From Pseudomonadota bacterium (GTDB lineage Bacteria; Pseudomonadota; Alphaproteobacteria; Rickettsiales; SXRF01): 8,309 nucleotides of DNA. Positions 1 to 7,010 of the stretch are shown in pieces (within the stretch, counting starts at the first letter, position 1; every line of letters begins with the position of its first letter). The notes under the pieces are model-generated. The model saw only the letters and a program-made list of their open reading frames with translations, did not search any database and was not told the origin of the DNA. Both the position numbers and the translations under genes were made by a program. The DNA lies in NCBI GenBank assembly GCA_028873275.1, contig JAGWLJ010000051.1, forward strand, positions 1 through 8,309. Reading direction: 5' to 3'.

Positions 1-903
1 GATCGGCGTGGCATGAGCGTTCATCTCGATCTTGGAGAGCGACAGCAGATCGTTGACCAGCTTGCTCATGCGCTCGGCCTGATCGGCCATGACCTTGAGG
101 AATTCCTCGCGCGCCATGGGATCGTCCTTGGCCGGGCCGCGCAGCGTCTCGATGAAGCCGATGATCGAGGCCAGCGGCGTGCGGATCTCATGGCTGGCGT
201 TGGCGACGAAATCGGCGCGCATGCGCTGGATGCGCTTCTGCTGCGTGATGTCGGTCAGCGTGATGACGATGGAGATGCCACCTTCGGAAGGAATCGGGAA
301 ACGCTCGATGATGGCCTGAAAATCATGCTCGGTAGGCAGCCCGAGATGGAATTCCACTTCCTGCCCGTGCAGGTCTTCGATCACCGTCGAAATGGCGTTC
401 ATCAGCGTGTCGTTGGGGATGATCTCACGCAGCTTGCGGCCCGCCAGGTTCTGCCCGAAGATGTTGCGCGCGGCGCGGTTGGTGCGGACGATGACCTTGT
501 CATCGTTGGTCATGATGAGGATGTCCGGCAGGGTATCGACCAGGATTTCGCGCTCGGTGATGACCGTTTCCATCTCCTGCCGCTTTTTATCCCAGGAATT
601 CTGCAGGCGCGACAGCGCGCCCGACAGCTCGCCGATATTGCTTAAAAAACTCAGGTTGGGGGCGCGCACGCGGCGGTCCATGGCCAGGCCGGCCACGTAA
701 TCGGTCAGCGCCGTGATGTTGGAAAGAATGGGCACCACCAGCGCCGCGGTGAGCAGCAGGCCGCCCAGGTAGCCGTAGAGGAAATAATTGAAATCGAGAT
801 CGCCGTGGATGGCCAGCGCCGACAGCACCAGCAGCGTCGGCCCGGAGACGATCATGATCGTCTTGAGCAGCGTGCCGAAGGGAATGGCGGGGCGAGGTTG
901 CAT
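1..903 (-). CDS. Sensor histidine kinase, PhoR-like, with PAS domain (5' part; truncated by window edge)
   Basis: Reading the minus strand from ATG at 903 gives 301 uninterrupted codons to the window edge, so only the N-terminal part is present. Visible in order: two hydrophobic segments at about residues 13-32 and 43-62 separated by roughly ten polar residues, a linker, a PAS-like region at about 115-220 ending in ITLTDITQQKR, then the dimerisation/phosphoacceptor helix with the H-box ANASHEIRTPL, whose phosphorylated histidine is His238. The ATPase domain (N, G1, G2 boxes) would lie beyond position 1. By family knowledge this is a membrane-bound kinase that autophosphorylates and passes phosphate to a response regulator; the architecture resembles PhoR of the phosphate-limitation system. 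That assignment is inference, since no phoB or pst gene is in view. The short outer loop leaves little room for a periplasmic sensor, so the PAS or membrane part probably senses. The ATG has no strong ribosome binding site. It lies downstream of trpS on the same strand, 58 bases away. Confidence 0.9.
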   Translation of the reverse strand, partial: MQPRPAIPFGTLLKTIMIVSGPTLLVLSALAIHGDLDFNYFLYGYLGGLLLTAALVVPILSNITALTDYVAGLAMDRRVRAPNLSFLSNIGELSGALSRLQNSWDKKRQEMETVITEREILVDTLPDILIMTNDDKVIVRTNRAARNIFGQNLAGRKLREIIPNDTLMNAISTVIEDLHGQEVEFHLGLPTEHDFQAIIERFPIPSEGGISIVITLTDITQQKRIQRMRADFVANASHEIRTPLASIIGFIETLRGPAKDDPMAREEFLKVMADQAERMSKLVNDLLSLSKIEMNAHATPI

Positions 904-933
904 GCAACCGTTTTAGCAAAATAAAAGAATACT

Positions 934-960
934 GTCATCCTGAGCGTAGCGAAGGATGAC
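934..960. repeat. 27-bp palindromic element between trpS and the kinase gene (possible dispersed repeat or terminator)
   Basis: The sequence has perfect 8-base arms, GTCATCCT and AGGATGAC, around an 11-base centre, GAGCGTAGCGA. It begins one base past the trpS stop codon. Read in the trpS direction the hairpin is followed by a T-rich stretch (TATTCTTTTATTTT), so it could terminate trpS or protect its 3' end. Sequences of the type GTCATCCTGAGC...GAAGGAT occur as dispersed intergenic repeats in many bacterial genomes, so this copy may belong to such a family. Only one copy is visible here. Confidence 0.65.
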
Positions 961-961
961 G

Positions 962-1969
962 CTATTGCAGAAACCCGACCAGGTTCTTTACCTCCCGCAT
1001 CGTCTGTCCGGCAATCCCCTGCGCTTTCGCCACGCCTTTTGCCAGCACCTGATCGAGATAATCCGGCGAAGCCAGCAGCTCGCGCATTTTGGCGGTGATG
1101 GGCGCCAGATGCGCCACCGCCACGTCGGTCAGCGCCTGCTTGAAGACGGAGAAATTCATGCCGCCGCACTCCGCCAGCGCCGCCTGACGTGAGATTCCCT
1201 TGAGAGACGCGTAAATGGTGAGCAGGTTCAGAGCTTCCGGCCGATTCTCCAGATTCTCGCCGATGGTGGGGAAGCTATCGCTGGTGGCTTTTTTGAATTT
1301 TTTGGCGATAGCGTCGGCATCGTCGGTAAGATTAATGCGGGAATAATCCGATTCGTCGGATTTGCTCATCTTTCTGGTGCCGTCGCGCAGGCTCATCACC
1401 CGCGTCGCTTCGCCAAGAATCAGCGGCTCCGGCAGTGGGAAGAACTCAGTCTTATACGCCCGGTTGAATGCCCCGGCGATATCGCGACAGAGTTCGAGAT
1501 GCTGCTTCTGATCCTCGCCTACCGGCACATGGGTGGCCTTGTAGACGATGACATCGGCAGCCATGAGGACGGGGTAGGAATAGAGGCCGAGCACGGCCTC
1601 TTCGCGATGCTTTCCGGCCTTCTCCTTAAACTGCGTCATGCGGTTGAGCCAGCCCAGCGGCGTGTGGCAGGAGAGAATCCAGGCCAGCTCGGCATGCGCC
1701 GCCACCGCCGATTGCGGAAAAATGGCGCTTTTTTCCGGATTGACCCCGCAGGCGATATAGGCGGCAGCGGTTTCGCGGGTCGCGCGGCGAAGGGCGTCAG
1801 GCTCCTGCGGCACGGTGATGGCGTGCAGATCGGCCAGCATGTACAGGCATTCGTAATTATCCTGCAATTTCACCCAGTTGCGTATGGCTCCCAGATAATT
1901 CCCCAGATGTAGGTTGCCGGTGGGCTGGACGCCGGAGAGGATGCGGTTTCCGGTTGATGGTTGATGCAT
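962..1969 (-). CDS. trpS: Tryptophanyl-tRNA synthetase (TrpRS)
   Basis: A complete 335-residue protein, the normal size for bacterial TrpRS (about 330-350). This class I synthetase activates tryptophan with ATP and charges tRNA-Trp in the cytosol. The Rossmann-fold signature appears as SGVQPTGNLHLGNYLGAI at residues 12-29, with HLGN (21-24) as the HIGH-box equivalent. GEDQKQHLEL (151-160) is a conserved TrpRS active-site segment, and the second ATP-binding motif KMSKS is intact at 200-204. The C-terminal helical region continues without interruption to the TAG at 962-964. ATG at 1969 places the family N-terminus correctly (the NRILSGVQPTG strand begins at residue 8); a weak AGG lies about seven bases upstream. 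It is transcribed divergently from 2038-2409 and followed on the same strand by a palindrome and the histidine kinase gene. Nothing is broken or unusual in the protein. Confidence 0.98.
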   Translation of the reverse strand: MHQPSTGNRILSGVQPTGNLHLGNYLGAIRNWVKLQDNYECLYMLADLHAITVPQEPDALRRATRETAAAYIACGVNPEKSAIFPQSAVAAHAELAWILSCHTPLGWLNRMTQFKEKAGKHREEAVLGLYSYPVLMAADVIVYKATHVPVGEDQKQHLELCRDIAGAFNRAYKTEFFPLPEPLILGEATRVMSLRDGTRKMSKSDESDYSRINLTDDADAIAKKFKKATSDSFPTIGENLENRPEALNLLTIYASLKGISRQAALAECGGMNFSVFKQALTDVAVAHLAPITAKMRELLASPDYLDQVLAKGVAKAQGIAGQTMREVKNLVGFLQ

Positions 1970-1987
1970 TGACGCCTATCCAAACAT

Positions 1988-1993
1988 AGTATA
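1988..1993 (-). promoter_or_regulatory. Candidate -10 box for trpS
   Basis: On the minus strand the divergent spacer (1970-2037) contains TATACT, five of six matches to the TATAAT consensus, ending 18 bases before the trpS ATG and so implying a very short leader. No convincing -35 hexamer is visible at the expected distance. The spacer is AT-rich and also carries two GGCC blocks (2000-2024 region) that could form a weak hairpin. No clear plus-strand promoter for the 2038 gene was recognised. Confidence 0.3.
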
Positions 1994-2037
1994 GCAAGGC
2001 CTATAAATGGTATTTTTGGCCAATATTCAAGACTATT

Positions 2038-2409
2038 ATGACTCTTGTACCGGATATGAATGCGCAACAAAAAGAACTATACGCCCGCTTTAGGGAGCAT
2101 TTCCGCATCGCGGCGGAACACCGGCCTGGAGAGGCTCGCGGAGATGATTGGATTATCCAAGCCTATGACGACCCACAGGCGTTTATTAGGATAATCGAAA
2201 ATTTCTTCAAAGAAGAAGGAATGCCATTCCATAATTGGAATGAGTTTGGCAGGTGGTTGCAAGCTCTTATTGATATACAGACCAAGGTTAGATCCCATCT
2301 ATCGGATACATTGCAAAGAATAAAAGAACAGGGCGGGTTAAACTATACTGACATAGAAGAACTCCGCTATGAATTACTTGACGATTCTGAAGAAGGGCAT
2401 GCGCGCTAA
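2038..2409 (+). CDS. Hypothetical protein, 123 residues
   Basis: I do not recognise this protein. It is soluble, rich in charged and aromatic residues (several Trp, Phe and Tyr), predicted mostly helical, with no signal peptide or membrane segment. A central segment reads FHNWNEFGRWLQALIDIQTK, and the C-terminus is acidic (YELLDDSEEGHAR). The start is uncertain: neither ATG 2038 nor the in-frame ATG at 2056 (residue 7) has a recognisable Shine-Dalgarno sequence; the longer form is given. Codon use is AT-richer than in hemB and lepA (many AAA, GAA, ATA and TTA codons), suggesting later acquisition or weaker codon selection. It ends six bases before the hemB ATG on the same strand, so the two are probably co-transcribed and possibly translationally coupled. 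Continuous reading over 124 codons and the tight spacing support a real gene; the function is unknown. Confidence 0.7.
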   Translation: MTLVPDMNAQQKELYARFREHFRIAAEHRPGEARGDDWIIQAYDDPQAFIRIIENFFKEEGMPFHNWNEFGRWLQALIDIQTKVRSHLSDTLQRIKEQGGLNYTDIEELRYELLDDSEEGHAR

Positions 2410-2415
2410 TATCTT

Positions 2416-3408
2416 ATGACATGCCACGGCGCTTATCCCCGGACACGCCTTCGCCGCACGCGCATGCAGGGCTGGTGCCGCGAGCTGGTGGCCGAGCATC
2501 GGCTGCATCCGTCCGATCTCATTTGGCCAGTGTTCATTCAGGAAGGAAAAAACACCGAAACGCCGATCCCCTCCATGCCCGGCGTCAACCGCATAACGCT
2601 GGACATACTGGCAAAAAAAGCCAAAACGGCCAGCCAGCTGGGCATCCAGGCCATCGCCCTGTTTCCGGTAATCGACAGTAAATTAAAAACACCGAACGGC
2701 GACGAGGCGTTCAATCCCGATAATCTGGTCTGCCGCGCTATCAAAGAAATCAAAAACTCCGTTCCGGAGATCGGCATCATCGCCGATGTGGCGCTTGATC
2801 CCTATACTTCACACGGGCAGGACGGCATCGTCGAAAACGGGCAGATTATCAATGACAAAACCGTGGACATCCTCTGCCGGCAGGCGCTGGTGCAAGCCAG
2901 GGCCGGCTGCGACATCGTCGCGCCCAGCGACATGATGGACGGCCGCATTGGGGCTATTCGGGCGGTGCTTGAAAGCGAAGGCTACCAGGATACGCTGATC
3001 CTCGCCTATGCCGCCAAATACGCCTCGGCGCTTTACGGTCCGTTCCGCGATGCTGTCGATTCCAAAAAACTCCTGGGCAAAGCCGACAAGCGCAGCTACC
3101 AGATGGACCCGGCCAACAGCGACGAAGCCCTGCGCGAGATCGCCATGGATATCACCGAGGGCGCCGACATGGTGATGGTCAAGCCGGGGCTGGCTTATCT
3201 CGATATCATTCACCGCACCGCCACGGCCTTCCCCCTGCCCGTTTTTGCTTATCATGTCAGCGGCGAATACGCCATGGTCAAGGCCGCCGCCGCTCAAGGC
3301 TGGCTCGATGGCGAGGCGGTGATGATGGAGCATCTGCTCGCCATGAAACGCGCCGGGGCAAGGGCGATTCTTACTTACGTGGCGCTGGAAATCGCCGAAC
3401 GGTTATAA
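2416..3408 (+). CDS. hemB: Delta-aminolevulinic acid dehydratase (porphobilinogen synthase)
   Basis: A full-length protein of 330 residues, the usual size. It condenses two molecules of 5-aminolevulinate to porphobilinogen, the second common step of tetrapyrrole (haem) synthesis, in the cytosol. Both Schiff-base lysines are present: Lys201 in AYAAKYASA and Lys256 in MVMVKPGLAYLD. The metal-binding segment at 124-137 reads DVALDPYTSHGQDG, with Asp where zinc enzymes have Cys, which marks the Mg-dependent type seen in alphaproteobacteria and Pseudomonas. The N-terminal RLRRTRMQGWCRELV at 11-25 matches the family arm region. ATG 2416 is the only usable start, because an in-frame TAA lies at 2407. 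No good Shine-Dalgarno sequence precedes it, so coupling to the upstream gene is plausible. lepA follows after 12 bases. Confidence 0.97.
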   Translation: MTCHGAYPRTRLRRTRMQGWCRELVAEHRLHPSDLIWPVFIQEGKNTETPIPSMPGVNRITLDILAKKAKTASQLGIQAIALFPVIDSKLKTPNGDEAFNPDNLVCRAIKEIKNSVPEIGIIADVALDPYTSHGQDGIVENGQIINDKTVDILCRQALVQARAGCDIVAPSDMMDGRIGAIRAVLESEGYQDTLILAYAAKYASALYGPFRDAVDSKKLLGKADKRSYQMDPANSDEALREIAMDITEGADMVMVKPGLAYLDIIHRTATAFPLPVFAYHVSGEYAMVKAAAAQGWLDGEAVMMEHLLAMKRAGARAILTYVALEIAERL

Positions 3409-3420
3409 TATAAGCCCGCC

Positions 3421-5222
<1,802 letters not shown>

Positions 5223-5226
<4 letters not shown>

Positions 5227-6293
5227 GCGACGGTGCGGCCAGACATGTTAGATTTAGACATAGAAGCAACTCTACCTTGAGGGTATTTTAGATAAAATTC
5301 GTTATCACGCATTTCAAGTAATCGCTGCTTCTCCATATCGTCTATCCCAAGTGCATTACCGATGGCCTCAATGGTATCTCGATAAGGTATGTACTGCATG
5401 GTTTCTCGTCCCCGTACTCCGCGTTTACCAAGTCCCGCCTTTTTTTGGAAATCGGCTACGCTGGCAAATTTCTGCCCATCACCTACCCTGTCTTCGCATA
5501 ACTCCACGAGGATTCGCGCCACTGTTGGAGTTGTATTTTCAATCTCAAGATCTGCAATAATTTGGTCAAGCGTACGTGGAGTAAAGCCCCTCCGGCTAGC
5601 TTTATGCACTGCATCAAGAAATGCTTCTTTCAGACCGAGCTTACCTAGCATCAAGGCATCTGCAAACTTCGGCCAGGCAACGGCATGTGAATTAAAAGGA
5701 GGGCGATTTTTATTAGGCGGAGAAACCAGGGCATTAACATAGGATTGGCCGATATGCATTAAATCCCCTACTTCTTCCTCTGTAAGACCACTGATCTGGG
5801 TCAATGCTTTAGCAAGCATATAGGGTTGATCATGATGAGCACTTAACACCTGCTCATATTCATTTCGAAGTTCAGAGCTTTTGCTGCGAATAAAGTCTTC
5901 TTCAATCATTCTAAGATGAGGAAAATTCTCTCGAGCATGCATTATAACACGCCTAAGCTCCGGGGCAAACACTTCCCACTCAGGCGTTCCATACGTTCTT
6001 ACTATCTGAAAACGCTGCCAGCGATCTTCCCGAAGGCTCTCCTCTGGATGCACCGCATGATAATGCCTGGCAATGGCTTCGAGAAGGACATGGATTTTTC
6101 TTTCCGAAAGATTGAGAGCCGTAGCCATCTTAAAGGCTGTATCACGTGTGGGTATCCATAGCCCTTTTTTCACATGATTGATATAAGTCTTACTTACACC
6201 GCAAGCCTCGGCAAATTGGGCATTACTCTTAAATCCCGCCTCTTCCTGCCACCGGTGGATTAATTCTGCATATTCTGGCAACGCATCGGTCAT
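5223..6293 (-). CDS. Xre-family-like DNA-binding protein with three probable helix-turn-helix units
   Basis: A 356-residue soluble protein. Residues 8-72 form a recognisable Xre/Cro-type HTH (QFAEACGVSKTYINHVKKGLW...FKMATALNLSERK). A C-terminal segment, about 279-328, aligns by eye without gaps to residues 23-72 (S..AQF...G-V/L..K, then IP.RDT at 47-52 and 302-307, NAL-type helix, ending LLE), so it looks like a second copy of the fold. The middle part, about 159-228, also has an HTH-like pattern (AKALTQISGLTEEEVGDLMHIGQSYVNALV). The rest contains no catalytic motif I recognise, so a DNA-binding regulatory role is inferred. Codon use is AT-richer than lepA. ATG 6293 gives a good HTH start, but the nearest purine-rich site (6316-6321) is too far upstream and better placed for an overlapping short frame. 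In-frame sense codons continue upstream of 6293 without another ATG. It lies 83 bases downstream of the repeat-protein gene on the same strand and converges on lepA. Confidence 0.85.
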
Positions 6294-6312
6294 ACGGCCC
6301 GCAAACTGCCAT
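6229..6312 (-). CDS. Possible 27-residue leader peptide overlapping the regulator start
   Basis: ATG at 6312-6310 opens a 27-codon frame ending at TAA 6231-6229, in a different frame from the regulator and overlapping its first 65 bases. A good ribosome binding site, GAGGAA at 6321-6316, lies three bases from the ATG (GAGG core, five-base spacing), whereas the regulator ATG has none nearby. The peptide begins MAVCGPYDRC and is Cys/Arg-rich with no similarity that I know. It could set regulator translation by coupling or competition, or it could be chance. This is a tentative call based on ribosome-site placement only. Confidence 0.25.
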   Translation of the reverse strand: MAVCGPYDRCVARICRINPPVAGRGGI

Positions 6313-6364
6313 TTCTTCCTCGCCAGATCAATTAATATTTTATTAAAATTTAATGACGGCCTTC

Positions 6365-6395
6365 AGCGGCCTGATCCTATCTATCCAAGGCCGCT
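6365..6395 (-). terminator. Stem-loop at the end of the repeat-protein gene (weak terminator candidate)
   Basis: The arms AGCGGCCT and AGGCCGCT form a perfect 8-bp GC-rich stem around a 15-base loop, and the TAG stop of the 6377-6763 gene sits in the loop. Read on the minus strand it is followed by GAAGGCCGTCATTAAATTTT, AT-rich but without an immediate U-run, so termination would be inefficient at best. It may partially separate the repeat-protein gene from the downstream regulator, or stabilise a processed end. Confidence 0.4.
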
Positions 6396-6763
6396 TCAGC
6401 TTCATGATATTGTTGCCCGAGCCGCCGGGTATGGCATTCTGGCTCCAGACCTAGTGCATTTTTTGGCTTTGGCATGCGTAGATAGGCGATCGGATCCAAT
6501 ACTACGGCGGGCTTTTCCGGTTTTTCCTGCCCGCGCTGGCCAAGCCGTTTCTTTTTTAAAGCAAGGGCAAACTTGTTTTTAGGCTTTTCATGCTCCTGTG
6601 CCGCTGGCTCAAGGCCTAGTGCGTTTTTTGGCATTTGCACGAGTCCATAGGCGATCGGATCAAATACTACGGGATTTTGCGGCGTCTTCTGCTCATGCCC
6701 CAGCCTAAGCCTCTCACGTTGTTTTTCCGCTAGATTCAGAGATGCAGATATTTTCCGGCGCAT
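6377..6763 (-). CDS. Small basic protein with a two-fold internal repeat, unknown function
   Basis: A 128-residue protein I do not recognise. It is strongly basic, with no signal peptide, membrane span or Cys motif. It is built on a duplication: residues 32-53 (VVFDPIAYGLVQMPKNALGL plus EP) and 87-108 (VVLDPIAYLRMPKPKNALGL plus EP) share VV-x-DPIAY and PKNALGLEP, with a period of 55 residues. Each unit is preceded by an RLG-containing basic stretch (about 20, 73), and a third RLGQQ at 114-118 starts a vestigial unit. Spacers are Lys/Arg/Gln/Glu-rich and probably disordered, so the DPIAY...PKNALGLEP block looks like a short binding motif. ATG 6763 is supported by a strong ribosome site, AAAGGA, six bases upstream, and by a plausible sigma70 promoter (6799-6827). 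The good expression signals and preserved reading frame in both repeats argue that it is a real gene. The Xre-like regulator follows on the same strand. Confidence 0.75.
   Translation of the reverse strand: MRRKISASLNLAEKQRERLRLGHEQKTPQNPVVFDPIAYGLVQMPKNALGLEPAAQEHEKPKNKFALALKKKRLGQRGQEKPEKPAVVLDPIAYLRMPKPKNALGLEPECHTRRLGQQYHEAEAALDR
6439..6507. repeat. Intragenic direct repeat, copy A (encodes second DPIAY unit)
   Basis: This 69-base segment starting CTGGCTC and ending ACTACGG matches copy B at 6604-6672, the same length, at roughly 85% by eye. The conserved cores are CCTAGTGC, TTTTTTGGC and TAGGCGATCGGATC. Differences cluster in the middle, where the protein copies differ (LRMPK versus GLVQM). 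Confidence 0.85.
6604..6672. repeat. Intragenic direct repeat, copy B (encodes first DPIAY unit)
   Basis: Partner of 6439-6507, offset by exactly 165 bases (55 codons), so the duplication preserves the reading frame of the small basic protein. The DNA-level similarity, including synonymous positions, suggests a fairly recent duplication or recombination between copies. Confidence 0.85.
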
Positions 6764-6769
6764 ATGGGT

Positions 6770-6775
6770 TCCTTT
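6770..6775 (-). promoter_or_regulatory. Strong ribosome binding site of the repeat-protein gene
   Basis: AAAGGA on the minus strand with a six-base gap to ATG 6763. It fixes the start of the 128-residue protein and contrasts with the weak or missing sites before trpS, hemB and lepA. Confidence 0.7.
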
Positions 6776-6798
6776 GGGTTTAAATCGCAGTGGCTACC

Positions 6799-6827
6799 CT
6801 TATAATGCAATAAGAATGGCCTGTAAT
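6799..6827 (-). promoter_or_regulatory. Candidate sigma70 promoter for the repeat-protein gene
   Basis: On the minus strand ATTACA (6827-6822, four of six to TTGACA) and TATAAG (6804-6799, five of six to TATAAT) are separated by 17 bases. This would give a leader of about 25-30 bases containing the AAAGGA ribosome site. It may also drive the downstream regulator. Confidence 0.5.
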
Positions 6828-6860
6828 ATAAAATTATTATCGAGATTACTCCGGCATAGA

Positions 6861-6888
6861 TTGACAAAGCGCGGTTTTTCGCTATGTA
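6861..6888 (+). promoter_or_regulatory. Candidate sigma70 promoter for tRNA-Ala
   Basis: A perfect -35 hexamer TTGACA at 6861-6866 is followed after 16 bases by TATGTA at 6883-6888 as the -10. Transcription would start near 6895, about 38 bases before the mature tRNA 5' end. The other half of this 169-base intergenic region (6764-6932) holds the divergent promoter of the repeat-protein gene. Confidence 0.6.
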
Positions 6889-6932
6889 TGACGTCCTTCT
6901 GACATCTGCCGTCCGGCATCTGTCATCGGATT

Positions 6933-7008
6933 GGGGCCATAGCTCAGTTGGTAGAGCGCTTCCATGGCATGGAAGAGGTCTGGGGTTCGACTCCCCATGG
7001 CTCCACCA
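6933..7008 (+). tRNA. tRNA-Ala, anticodon GGC
   Basis: A 76-base gene that folds as a complete cloverleaf. The acceptor stem pairs GGGGCCA (6933-6939) with TGGCTCC (6998-7004) and contains the G3-U70 wobble pair that is the alanine identity element. The D arm is GCTC/GAGC with an eight-base loop including GG. The anticodon stem CTTCC/GGAAG encloses loop ATGGCAT, giving anticodon GGC at 6966-6968 (reads GCC and GCU-type alanine codons). The T arm is TGGGG/CCCCA with loop TTCGACT, followed by discriminator A and an encoded CCA (7006-7008). It has its own likely promoter at 6861. Only two bases separate its end from the stop codon of the convergent outer-membrane gene, and no terminator hairpin is visible downstream. 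Confidence 0.97.
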
Positions 7009-7010
7009 CC

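Noticed and set aside
13..645. A 210-codon plus-strand open frame at the left edge
   Set aside because: It is antisense to the histidine kinase, whose minus-strand frame shows PAS and H-box motifs. No protein motif is seen in the plus-strand product.
587..919. A 110-codon minus-strand frame overlapping the start of the kinase gene
   Set aside because: It is a shifted frame of the kinase gene; the Arg/Ala/Pro/His-rich product lacks the membrane helices that the kinase frame shows.
6229..6763. Regulator plus small upstream gene as a toxin-antitoxin pair
   Set aside because: The small protein has no toxin fold or catalytic motif that I recognise, the genes are 83 bases apart with a hairpin between, and the regulator is far larger than usual antitoxins.
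6933..7008. tRNA gene as an integration site with a duplicated 3' end
   Set aside because: I looked for a second copy of the tRNA 3' sequence (GGTTCGACTCCCCATGG) in the AT-rich segment and elsewhere in the window and saw none; no integrase gene is present.
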